DNA of 5,016 nt from Pseudomonadota bacterium (GCA_021802595.1 JAJZRT010000358.1:1-5016), one strand, 5' to 3'; shown: positions 1-5,016, counted from the first letter of the stretch. Numbers and translations: made by a program. Notes: generated from the letters alone by a model not told the origin.

Positions 1-411
1 CATCGGCTGCATCGCGCCCGGCGGCATGCGGTCCATGTTCTGCATCAGCTGGTTGTAGAGCTTGACCAGGCTTTTTTCCTGGTCCTCCCCCACCTTGAAC
101 TGCACGGTGACCAGGCCGAAATCCGGGGCGGCGTAGCCAAAGGTGTGGTCCACGCCGGACTGGGCGTTCATGATGGCTTCCAGCGGCTTGACCACCAGAT
201 TCTGGACTTCCTCTGCCGAGGCGCCCGGCTTGGCGACGATGATGTTGGCGGCCGGTACCACGATCTGCGGGTTGTATTCGCGCGGGGTGACGAACAGCGC
301 CATCATGCCCGCCAGCGCCACCGCCAGCATGATCATGGCGGTGATCTTGGATTCGATGAATACGCGGGCCAGCCTGCCGGCGATGTTGAGCGGGGCGGCG
401 CGCTCAGTCAT
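1..411 (-). CDS. RND efflux transporter permease, N-terminal part (3' end outside window)
   Basis: This is the inner-membrane proton-driven pump of a tripartite efflux system, AcrB/HAE-like superfamily. Reading on the minus strand from ATG at 411, 137 codons stay open to the window edge. A full RND permease has about 1,000 residues, so only about 13% is visible. Seen: a short cytoplasmic N-terminus, a first transmembrane helix at about residues 23-41, then TPREYNPQI (42-50), the typical post-TM1 motif of RND pumps, and PGASAEEVQ (62-70) with KPLE (75-78), which begin the porter (PN1) domain. The start is supported by GGGAG at 417-421, five bases upstream. The ATG overlaps the end of the adaptor gene by 8 bp (ATGACTGA), which implies translational coupling. 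The substrate cannot be told from this part, since the TM4 proton-relay acids and drug-binding pocket lie outside the window. The family is certain and the subfamily is not. Confidence 0.93.
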   Translation of the reverse strand, partial: MTERAAPLNIAGRLARVFIESKITAMIMLAVALAGMMALFVTPREYNPQIVVPAANIIVAKPGASAEEVQNLVVKPLEAIMNAQSGVDHTFGYAAPDFGLVTVQFKVGEDQEKSLVKLYNQLMQNMDRMPPGAMQPM

Positions 412-1507
412 GGGCGCTCCCGCTCACCTTGTCGCCATTCTCCAGCTGCGCGACCCGGGACACGACCACCCTGTCGCCCGCATTCAGGCCGGACAGGATT
501 TCCACCAGGCCCTGTCCGGCCGCACCCGGGCGCACCATGCGGTAGTGCGCGATGCCCTGGGCGTCGACCACGAACACGCCGGTGATGCCGGCACGCTCTG
601 CCAGCGCGGCAACGGGCACGCGGATTCCCTCGCGGCTGCCGACGGCAAATCCCACGCGCACGAAATTGCCGCTCGCGAGGCCGCTGCCCGCGGGCAGGTC
701 GATCTTCACCAGATGGGTGTGGCTGACCGGATCGGCTGCGGGCACCAGCTGGGCGATTGTGCCTTCGACCGGCGCCAGCGCCGCATCGCCATCGGCCACG
801 ATGCTGACCTTCTCGCCCGGCTTGATGCGGGCGAGCACATCGCCGCTCACGCTGGTCCGTACCTGGAGTTTCTTCAGGCCTTCGATCGCCAGTACCGGCC
901 GTCCGGGCGCAGCAAGGTCGCCGGCATTGGCCATCTTCTGCGTGACGACGCCGCTGATCGGCGCCACCACCGAGGCATAGCGCATCTGGCTGGACGCCAG
1001 CCCAAGGCCGGCGCGGGCGGCGGCGACCTGCTGCTGCGCGACCTGGTATTGCAGGCGGACCTTGTCCCACTGCATCTTCGGAATGGCCTCTTCCTTGTAC
1101 AGGGCGCCGAAACGTTCGTAGTCGAGCTTGGCGTCGGCCAGCGCGGCCTCGGCCTGCGCCAGTCCGGCACGGGCCTGGTTCGTCTGCCCCTGGATGTCGG
1201 ACGGGTCGACGACGAACAGCAACTGGCCCGCCTTGACCGCCTGCCCTTCCTCGACCTTGATCTCGCGGATGTAGCCCATCAGGCGCGAGGCCACCTGGAC
1301 CTGGTCTTCCGAAACCACCGTGCCGGGCACTTCCGCCTGCACGTCGAGGGGGGCCGGTTGCACGGTTTGCACATCGGCTGTCACTGTGCGGACGGTGGTG
1401 ACAGCCTGTCCTTCGGGAGTTTCATGCTTGCCGCAACCGCTGGCCAGACTCACGGCCAGAGCAAGCAGGGCAACACGCAACGGGAGGGGTTTAGCCATGG
1501 GGTTCAT
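404..1507 (-). CDS. RND efflux periplasmic adaptor lipoprotein (membrane fusion protein, HlyD/AcrA-like)
   Basis: This adaptor joins the RND permease to the outer-membrane channel in the periplasm. It has 367 residues, normal for the family. Residues 1-25 form a lipoprotein signal with lipobox LASGC, so Cys25 should be lipidated. The following residues are Gly-Lys, not an Asp at +2. Next come a first lipoyl-like half (about 70-101, with GYIREIKVEEGQAVKAGQ), an Ala/Gln-rich alpha-helical hairpin (about 105-175), the second lipoyl half (about 176-209, with VVAPISGVV), a beta-barrel and a membrane-proximal domain ending near VVVSRVAQLENGDKV. No His- or Met-rich metal site is seen, so a CusB-type metal role is not supported. 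The start is uncertain: the ATG at 1507 has only CCGGA touching it, whereas the ATG at 1498 (364 aa, starting MAKP) has GGA nine bases upstream. Both keep the signal peptide. It lies 10 bp after the channel gene and overlaps the permease start. Confidence 0.93.
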   Translation of the reverse strand: MNPMAKPLPLRVALLALAVSLASGCGKHETPEGQAVTTVRTVTADVQTVQPAPLDVQAEVPGTVVSEDQVQVASRLMGYIREIKVEEGQAVKAGQLLFVVDPSDIQGQTNQARAGLAQAEAALADAKLDYERFGALYKEEAIPKMQWDKVRLQYQVAQQQVAAARAGLGLASSQMRYASVVAPISGVVTQKMANAGDLAAPGRPVLAIEGLKKLQVRTSVSGDVLARIKPGEKVSIVADGDAALAPVEGTIAQLVPAADPVSHTHLVKIDLPAGSGLASGNFVRVGFAVGSREGIRVPVAALAERAGITGVFVVDAQGIAHYRMVRPGAAGQGLVEILSGLNAGDRVVVSRVAQLENGDKVSGSAHD

Positions 1508-1517
1508 TCCGGATTGC

Positions 1518-2909
1518 TCAAAGTTGATCGGGTTGCAGATGGCCGATCGCCAGGCGGGCGCTGGCGCGTTGCACCTTCAGCTCATAACGCGCGGCCACCA
1601 GGTCGGCCCGGGCCTTGTCCAGTTGGGCCTGGGCGCCCAGCAGTTCGGTGATGGTCGTGACGCCGCTGGCATAGCGTTTATTCACGATGCGCTGGGCCTC
1701 TTCGGCCTGGCTGACCGCCTGTTCCCGCGCCTCGACCCGCCGTTGGACTTCCTCGGCACGCCGCCAGGCGTCCGCCACCTGGTAGCGAATGCCGTTCTCG
1801 GCCTGGCTCAGCCGGGCCGCCAGTTCGTCACGGCTGGCCTGGGCGCGCTGGATGGCGCCGTTGGTGACGCCGCCGTCGAACAGCTGCCACGACACCTGGC
1901 CACCCAGCGTGTAGGAATGGGCATCGAAGCCAAGGGCGTTGTCGTTGGTGTCGAAGCGGGCCAGCAGGCCTGCCTGCGGGTATTTGCCGGCGCGTGCCAC
2001 CTTGACGGCGGCCTGCGCGGCATCCAGCTGGTTGCGCAGCGCGGCGAGGCCCGGGTTGGATTTGAGTGCCTCATCCTGGTAATCGGCCAGCTTGCCCTCC
2101 AGAGGGTGGACCGCCACGTCGCCTGCCACGTCCAGCGGCTCCGACAGCGGCATGCCCAGCAGCAGGTGAAGCTGATCGAGGGCCTGCTGCACGGCGTTTT
2201 CCGCCTGCGCTTGTTGCACCTTGACGTCCTCCAGGTGCACCCGGGCGGTCAGCAGATCGCTTTTCACCACCACGCCGCCCCGGAACAGGTTGTCGATGGT
2301 CTTGACGTAGGCCTCGGCGGCGCTGCGGCCCTGTTTGGCGACACTTTCGTACGCGCGTGCCGCATGTACACCCTCGTAGGCGCGCAATACGTCGAAGATC
2401 ACCTTCTGGCGCGCCATCACATCGCCCTGGCGGGCAGCGCGCAGAGATGCCCTGGCCTGTTCGGTGTAGCCCTCGATCATGCCGCCGGTATAGAGCGGCA
2501 GCTGTGCTTCCAGGCGGGTATTGAAGTTGTTGACCGGATTCGGGTAGTTGAGGTTATGCGGCGCGACGCTGAGCGCAGCCGGGCCCGTGAACTCACCCGC
2601 ACCAAAATCATTGAACGTGGCGCTGCGCTGCGACAGCTTGAGGCCGAAGGCATTGAGTGCGTCGTTGGTGCGGGTGACATTGACCGAGGCTGTCAGCTTG
2701 GGCAGCCGTGCGCCCTCGCTCTGTCTGACGGCCGCCTGCGCCTGGCCGATTTGCGCGCCTGCGACGATGATGTCCGGGTTCTGTGCCAGCGCGCGCTGCA
2801 CGGCCTGAGCGAAATCCAGCGTTTCCGCCGATGCCCCGGTGGTCATGGCCAATAAAGAGAGGAAGGCCAGCGTTTCCAGCCGGGCCGGTTTTTTCTTCGT
2901 AAGCCGCAT
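1518..2909 (-). CDS. TolC-family outer-membrane efflux channel
   Basis: This encodes the outer-membrane exit duct of the tripartite pump, 463 residues and the usual length for the family. Residues 1-28 form a Sec signal peptide: a basic start with Lys5-Lys7, a hydrophobic core near 14-24, and probable cleavage after ASA at 28. The mature protein shows the internal two-fold repeat of OEP domains. The first has LDFAQAVQRALAQNPDI near 31-48 and PLYTGG at 138-143. The second has the matching QLFDGG at 342-347 and RYASGVTTITELLGAQAQL near 411-429. Long Ala/Gln/Glu-rich helices between them would form the periplasmic coiled-coil tunnel. A TTG codon lies directly upstream at 2912, but the Shine-Dalgarno GAGGG at 2914-2918 sits only one base from it and four bases from the ATG at 2909, so the ATG is chosen. 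First gene of the efflux operon, 10 bp before the adaptor gene. Substrate unknown. Confidence 0.93.
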   Translation of the reverse strand: MRLTKKKPARLETLAFLSLLAMTTGASAETLDFAQAVQRALAQNPDIIVAGAQIGQAQAAVRQSEGARLPKLTASVNVTRTNDALNAFGLKLSQRSATFNDFGAGEFTGPAALSVAPHNLNYPNPVNNFNTRLEAQLPLYTGGMIEGYTEQARASLRAARQGDVMARQKVIFDVLRAYEGVHAARAYESVAKQGRSAAEAYVKTIDNLFRGGVVVKSDLLTARVHLEDVKVQQAQAENAVQQALDQLHLLLGMPLSEPLDVAGDVAVHPLEGKLADYQDEALKSNPGLAALRNQLDAAQAAVKVARAGKYPQAGLLARFDTNDNALGFDAHSYTLGGQVSWQLFDGGVTNGAIQRAQASRDELAARLSQAENGIRYQVADAWRRAEEVQRRVEAREQAVSQAEEAQRIVNKRYASGVTTITELLGAQAQLDKARADLVAARYELKVQRASARLAIGHLQPDQL

Positions 2910-2913
2910 CAAT

Positions 2914-2918
2914 CCCTC
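2914..2918 (-). promoter_or_regulatory. Shine-Dalgarno of the TolC-like gene (decides the start)
   Basis: GAGGG on the minus strand lies four bases before the ATG at 2909 and one base before an in-frame TTG at 2912. The spacing excludes the TTG as the main start. Confidence 0.6.
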
Positions 2919-2963
2919 AATCTAATGGGTCCGCAAACAGCGCGTGCGGGATGTGTATTAGAA

Positions 2964-2987
2964 ATTAATTATATATTAATAATTAAT
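2964..2987. promoter_or_regulatory. AT-rich perfect inverted repeat, candidate operator of the efflux operon
   Basis: Plus-strand arms ATTAATTAT (2964-2972) and ATAATTAAT (2979-2987) are exact reverse complements, nine bases each, separated by six A/T bases. The element contains the probable -10 box of the efflux operon, so a dimeric repressor bound here would block RNA polymerase. An AT-rich dyad suits either an Rrf2/NsrR-type or an ArsR-type regulator, and both are encoded just upstream. The repeat is seen in the sequence; the operator role is inferred. Confidence 0.5.
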
Positions 2988-2997
2988 CAGGCCCCAA
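2968..2997 (-). promoter_or_regulatory. Probable promoter of the tolC-adaptor-RND operon
   Basis: On the minus strand a perfect TATAAT (complement of 2968-2973) lies 18 bases downstream of TTGGGG (2992-2997), a weak -35 with three of six consensus matches. Predicted transcription would start near 2961, giving a leader of about 50 bases before the ATG at 2909. The AT content of the area makes chance matches likely, but the position before the first operon gene fits. The poor -35 suggests a weak or activator-dependent promoter, or that the hexamer is wrong. Confidence 0.4.
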
Positions 2998-3226
2998 GTA
3001 AACCTTATGCGCCTGGCAGCACGGCGGACGCGAAATCGGCAGAGCTTTTCGTGGGGCGTTGCAAAGACCCGCGCGTGCCGAGATGGCCCCACGCCCGCTG
3101 GGCTATGGCAAGGCGCCGGTCGAATCATAAACTGCTCCATTTGATATTCATAGAAAGAGGGGCGGGATGTATCGCGGATTGTCCTGGTCGGCAGGCAAGC
3201 TGGCCCGCGGACGCGATCCCCGTCGC

Positions 3227-3694
3227 TCAGGTCCGGTGATCGCCCGGGCGGGTGCGCGGGCTTGCCGGGCGCAAGGGCGCATCGAGAGGCGGGGCACCGC
3301 CCGTGATGTCGGACAGGTGATAGCGGTCCAGCGTCGCCAGGAAGTGCTGACGCGCCTCGGCGAGCACGGGTTTCAGTGCGCATGCGGGCAGCATCGGACA
3401 CGCCTGGTGGGCTGTGCTGAAGCATTCCGCGATATCCATGTTGTCCTCGGTGTCCCGCACCAGGGCACCGATGTTGATCCTGTCGGGCGGATGGGCGAGT
3501 CGCATTCCACCGCCTTTTCCGCGCACGGTCACGATGTGGCCGCATTGCGCCAGCCGGTGCACCACTTTCATCAGGTGGGTGGCGGGAATGCCATGAGCGC
3601 GCGCGATGTCGGCAATGGTCGTCAGACCGTCCGGATGGCGTGCCAGGTGGATTGCCACACGCAAGGCGTAATCCGTGAATTTGGTCAGGCGCAT
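3227..3694 (-). CDS. Rrf2-family iron-sulfur transcriptional regulator, NsrR-like
   Basis: A winged-helix DNA-binding regulator of the Rrf2 family, 155 residues against a usual 140-160. It opens with MRLTKFTDYALR, the family hallmark. A helix-turn-helix spans about 24-50 (TTIADIARAHGIPATHLMKVVHRL) and the wing carries VRGKGGGMRL (57-66). Three cysteines, C91, C99 and C105 (spacing CX7CX5C), match the Fe-S ligands of this family. Asp8, the fourth ligand reported for Streptomyces NsrR, is present. C-terminal DRYHLSDI resembles the DNYTLADL of E. coli NsrR. IscR is less likely: its cysteine spacing is CX5CX5C and it has a His three residues after the last Cys, where this protein has Lys108. NsrR proteins are NO-sensing repressors, so that role is inferred here. 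AGGAG lies six bases before the ATG and fixes the start. The last 20 or so residues are Pro/Arg-rich and probably disordered. It points into the efflux operon on the same strand. Confidence 0.9.
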   Translation of the reverse strand: MRLTKFTDYALRVAIHLARHPDGLTTIADIARAHGIPATHLMKVVHRLAQCGHIVTVRGKGGGMRLAHPPDRINIGALVRDTEDNMDIAECFSTAHQACPMLPACALKPVLAEARQHFLATLDRYHLSDITGGAPPLDAPLRPASPRTRPGDHRT

Positions 3695-3730
3695 GGCAAC
3701 TCCTTCCTCTGCGTCATGCCATGTGGCGTT

Positions 3731-3750
3731 GGCGCGGGTAATCCCGTGCC
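3731..3750. repeat. GC-rich inverted repeat in the leader of the NsrR-like gene
   Basis: Plus-strand arms GGCGCGGG and CCCGTGCC are separated by TAAT, complementary at seven of eight positions. It begins about three bases downstream of the predicted transcription start. It could be an autoregulatory operator or a 5' leader hairpin. The inverted repeat is seen; a function is not established. Confidence 0.45.
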
Positions 3751-3759
3751 TGATGCTCG

Positions 3760-3765
3760 ATTATA
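3760..3765 (-). promoter_or_regulatory. Probable -10 box of the NsrR-like gene
   Basis: A perfect TATAAT on the minus strand in otherwise GC-rich DNA, about 65 bases upstream of the ATG at 3694. No good -35 hexamer is visible 16-18 bases further upstream (the 17-base position reads CCCGAG), and no extended TG. Transcription would begin near 3753. Confidence 0.45.
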
Positions 3766-3800
3766 TCCGCGCGGGAGGCAGGCTCGGGCGCGCAGGCCGC

Positions 3801-3840
3801 AAAAAACAAGGGCCCGGTACGCTCGCGCGTGACCGGGCCC
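3801..3840 (-). terminator. Intrinsic terminator of the arsR-family gene
   Basis: On the minus strand a stem with nine-base perfect arms GGGCCCGGT (3832-3840) and ACCGGGCCC (3810-3818), extended inward by CGCG-type pairs with a bulge, is followed at once by TTGTTTTTT (3801-3809). It starts 18 bases after the stop codon at 3859. This is a textbook Rho-independent terminator. On the plus strand no T-run follows, so it is one-directional. It separates the arsR unit from the NsrR-like gene. Confidence 0.9.
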
Positions 3841-3858
3841 GGGCATGGGGGAAAGGGT

Positions 3859-4182
3859 TTACTTGGTGAAGCCGCAGAAAACGTCGCGCATCATTCCCAG
3901 CAGCTTCAACGTGCGGGTGTCGCCCACGCGGTAGAACACGCGGTTGGCGTCCTTGCGGGTGCGCAGTACGCCCTTGTCGCGCAGGATGGCGAGGTGCTGG
4001 GAGATATTGCTCTGCGAGGTGCCGACGTGGTCGACGATGTCCTGCACGCTGACTTCCTTGTCGCCCAGCACGCAGAGGATTTTCAGGCGCAGCGGATGCG
4101 ACATGGCCTTCATCGCACGCGAGGCCTGCTCGATGTGCTCGTCCTTGTCCATCAGGTCCACTTCGTCCCAGTCGGCTGCCAT
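3859..4182 (-). CDS. ArsR-family repressor, dithiol (SqrR/BigR/YgaV-like) persulfide-sensor type
   Basis: A winged-helix ArsR/SmtB-family repressor, 107 residues. The sequence [21 protein letters not shown] (26-46) is the family's first helices, a helix-turn-helix with [19 protein letters not shown] spans 55-73, and the beta-wing is [12 protein letters not shown] (75-86). Cys37 and Cys103 are the only cysteines. They are 66 residues apart, the same separation as the redox pair C41/C107 of SqrR, and lie in the same contexts as in E. coli YgaV (LCML and VYC). The arsenic motif ELCVCDL is replaced by EVSVQDI, and the alpha-5 metal ligands of SmtB/CzrA are absent, so metal sensing is unlikely. 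Known relatives sense persulfide or sulfide by forming a bond between the two Cys. The start at 4182 is chosen because GAGGA (4189-4193) lies six bases upstream. An in-frame ATG at 4254 would add a basic extension not typical of the family. Transcribed alone, divergently from gpmI. Confidence 0.9.
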   Translation of the reverse strand: MAADWDEVDLMDKDEHIEQASRAMKAMSHPLRLKILCVLGDKEVSVQDIVDHVGTSQSNISQHLAILRDKGVLRTRKDANRVFYRVGDTRTLKLLGMMRDVFCGFTK

Positions 4183-4188
4183 ATTCAT

Positions 4189-4193
4189 TCCTC
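4189..4193 (-). promoter_or_regulatory. Shine-Dalgarno of the arsR-family gene (decides the start)
   Basis: GAGGA on the minus strand is six bases before the ATG at 4182. An upstream in-frame ATG at 4188 is too close to this site, and the ATG at 4254 has AGG directly abutting it with no spacing, so the 107-residue form is preferred. Confidence 0.65.
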
Positions 4194-4293
4194 GATCCTT
4201 CGCGTCGCGAGGCGGTCTGGCTTGTCGCCAGATGTCGCCGTGCCACTTTCTCATCCTGCTTTGCGGATTGCGTATAGATTAGCAATCACGCAT

Positions 4294-4305
4294 ATATTAA
4301 AATAT
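4294..4305. promoter_or_regulatory. Short AT inverted repeat over the arsR -10, candidate autoregulatory operator
   Basis: ATATT and AATAT arms flank AA on the plus strand, exactly over the probable -10 of the arsR-family gene. ArsR-family repressors commonly bind AT-rich dyads in their own promoters. The element is short and could be chance in an AT-rich promoter. Confidence 0.3.
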
Positions 4306-4324
4306 TTCCACGAAAACGAGTCAG
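4296..4324 (-). promoter_or_regulatory. Probable promoter of the arsR-family gene
   Basis: On the minus strand CTGACT (4319-4324, four of six to TTGACA) and TTTAAT (4296-4301, five of six to TATAAT) are 17 bases apart, the ideal spacing. Transcription would start near 4289, leaving a leader of about 107 bases that contains a small hairpin (TCTGGC/GCCAGA, 4216-4232). The promoter lies in the divergent region shared with gpmI. Confidence 0.45.
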
Positions 4325-4341
4325 GTTATCTAAACTTTTTC

Positions 4342-5016
4342 ATGAAAACCGTGCCGGTTCTCCTCATCATCCTCGACGGTTTTGGCTGCCGCGCTGAGCG
4401 CGCGGACAACGCGATCGCCCAGGCCGACAAGCCCAATTGGGACCGGTTGTGGAAGCATCATCCGCATACGCTCATCCATGCATCGGAATCCGAGGTGGGG
4501 CTGCCCAAGGGGCAAATGGGCAACTCCGAGGTGGGGCATCTGAACATCGGTGCGGGGCGGGTGGTATACCAGGAATTCACCCGCATCGACCGTGCCATCG
4601 AGTCCGGTTATTTCTACACCAACCCCGCGCTGCTGAATGCGGTTCACCTGGCGCGCGACCACCAGAAGACCCTGCATGTGCTCGGCCTGCTGTCGGACGG
4701 CGGGGTGCACAGCCACGAAGCGCATTTCCACGCGCTGCTCGAGTTGGCGCGCCGCGAGGGCCTGCGCAAGGTGTGCCTGCATGTGTTTCTGGACGGCCGC
4801 GACACGCCGCCGAAAAGCGCCGAAATCTACCTGCGCCGCCTGAGCGAGAAAATCGAACAGACCGGCGTCGGCCACATCGCGTCGATGATCGGCCGCTATT
4901 ACGCGATGGACCGCGACCGCCGCTGGCAGCGCGTCAAGTCGGCCTACGACCTCCTGACCCAGGGGCGTGCCGAGTTCATGGCGGAGAATCCGCTGGAAGG
5001 ACTGGAAGCAGCCTAT
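4342..5016 (+). CDS. gpmI: 2,3-bisphosphoglycerate-independent phosphoglycerate mutase, N-terminal part (3' end outside window)
   Basis: A cytosolic glycolysis and gluconeogenesis enzyme that interconverts 3- and 2-phosphoglycerate using two Mn2+ ions and a phosphoserine intermediate. The 225 visible codons are open to the window edge; the full enzyme has about 510-550 residues. Residues match the numbering of the Geobacillus stearothermophilus enzyme: metal ligand Asp12 (LDGFG), nucleophile Ser62 (MGNSEVGH), His123 (SDGGVHSH), Arg153-Asp154 (DGRDTPP), Arg185 and Arg191 ([12 protein letters not shown]). The visible part covers the start of the phosphatase domain, with Ser62, and much of the inserted phosphotransferase domain. 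No insertion, frameshift or lost catalytic residue is seen. The ATG at 4342 is the only reasonable start, but it lacks a Shine-Dalgarno: the nearest AGG ends 16 bases upstream. It is divergent from the arsR gene. Confidence 0.97.
   Translation, partial: MKTVPVLLIILDGFGCRAERADNAIAQADKPNWDRLWKHHPHTLIHASESEVGLPKGQMGNSEVGHLNIGAGRVVYQEFTRIDRAIESGYFYTNPALLNAVHLARDHQKTLHVLGLLSDGGVHSHEAHFHALLELARREGLRKVCLHVFLDGRDTPPKSAEIYLRRLSEKIEQTGVGHIASMIGRYYAMDRDRRWQRVKSAYDLLTQGRAEFMAENPLEGLEAAY

Larger units (their letters stand above)
2910..3226. other. 317-bp gene-free region between the Rrf2 regulator and the efflux operon
   Basis: No convincing coding sequence was found on either strand. Near the channel gene is a strikingly AT-rich island (about 2957-2988) holding an inverted repeat and a probable -10 box. 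A second inverted repeat with 8-bp arms (CGTGGGGC at 3050-3057, GCCCCACG at 3086-3093) encloses 28 bases. Neither strand has a T-run after it, so it is not a standard terminator. No intrinsic terminator was seen after the regulator gene, so some read-through from that gene into the pump operon is possible. The rest, about 3095-3226, holds nothing recognisable. Confidence 0.6.
4183..4341. promoter_or_regulatory. Divergent promoter region between the arsR-family gene and gpmI
   Basis: This 159-bp spacer must hold promoters for both genes. The arsR side is described separately. For gpmI two weak candidates were seen. One is TTGCGT (4268-4273) with TATATT (4293-4298), whose 19-base spacing is too long. 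The other is TTTCCA (4305-4310) with TATCTA (4327-4332) at 16 bases, which would start transcription almost at the ATG. Neither is convincing. Confidence 0.4.

Noticed and set aside
143..1651. Long plus-strand open frame of about 500 codons opposite the adaptor and permease genes
   Set aside because: It is antisense to well-supported family proteins, is rich in His, Arg and Gly as expected for a shadow frame in GC-rich DNA, and has no recognisable domain.
1320..2855. Long plus-strand open frame opposite the TolC-like gene
   Set aside because: The opposite strand encodes a full-length TolC-family protein with signal peptide and OEP motifs. The plus frame shows no family features.
3124..3150. 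Eight-codon minus-strand leader peptide (ATG at 3150 to TGA at 3124)
   Set aside because: It has no ribosome site, no amino-acid run typical of attenuators, and lies upstream of the predicted pump promoter.
2925..3239. Plus-strand 104-codon open frame across the intergenic region
   Set aside because: No ribosome site, no family similarity that I recognise, and it crosses the AT-rich operator-like dyad and the end of the regulator gene.
2976..3545. Minus-strand open frame overlapping the NsrR-like gene and running into the intergenic space
   Set aside because: It is out of frame with the strongly supported Rrf2 protein and its product is Arg/Pro-rich with no domain. It ends inside the AT-rich promoter island only because that is where stop codons first occur.
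3801..3845. Bidirectional terminator reading of the 3810-3840 hairpin
   Set aside because: Only the minus strand has a T-run after the stem. On the plus strand it is followed by G-rich sequence, and no plus-strand gene ends there.
4183..4254. N-terminally longer form of the ArsR-family protein starting at the ATG at 4254
   Set aside because: There is no properly spaced ribosome site, the extension is basic and unlike the family, and the downstream ATG at 4182 has GAGGA at ideal spacing.
4330..4875. Minus-strand open frame opposite gpmI
   Set aside because: gpmI on the plus strand has every catalytic residue in place. The antisense frame is a shadow.

Overview
The window is high-GC DNA with densely packed, proteobacterial-looking genes, most likely from a betaproteobacterium. 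That placement is an inference from gene families and base composition, not from a marker gene. It holds six genes. Five read on the minus strand and one on the plus strand. No tRNA, rRNA, CRISPR array, insertion sequence or phage gene was seen.

Layout, in minus-strand transcription order. A single-gene unit (4182 to 3859) encodes a small ArsR-family repressor. It has the two-cysteine pattern of the persulfide sensors SqrR/BigR/YgaV and is closed by a clear intrinsic terminator (3840 to 3801). Next comes an Rrf2-family regulator of the NsrR type (3694 to 3227) with three Fe-S cysteines. A 317-bp gene-free stretch follows, containing an AT-rich perfect inverted repeat over a probable -10 box. 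A compact tripartite RND efflux operon comes after that: a TolC-like outer-membrane channel (2909 to 1518), a lipoprotein periplasmic adaptor (1507 to 404), and an RND permease (from 411, running off the left edge after 137 codons). The channel-adaptor gap is 10 bp and the adaptor and permease overlap by 8 bp, so translation is probably coupled.

On the plus strand, divergent from the arsR gene, is the first 225 codons of gpmI (from 4342, running off the right edge). It encodes cofactor-independent phosphoglycerate mutase with all expected catalytic residues in the usual numbering. This is a housekeeping glycolysis gene and probably has no functional link to the efflux module.

Inferred working model: the efflux pump is controlled at the AT-rich operator by one of the two neighbouring sensors. 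The NsrR-like Fe-S protein would respond to nitric oxide or redox state, and the dithiol ArsR protein to reactive sulfur. That would make this a reactive-species-responsive efflux module. The protein families are well supported by sequence. The regulatory wiring and the pump substrate are not.
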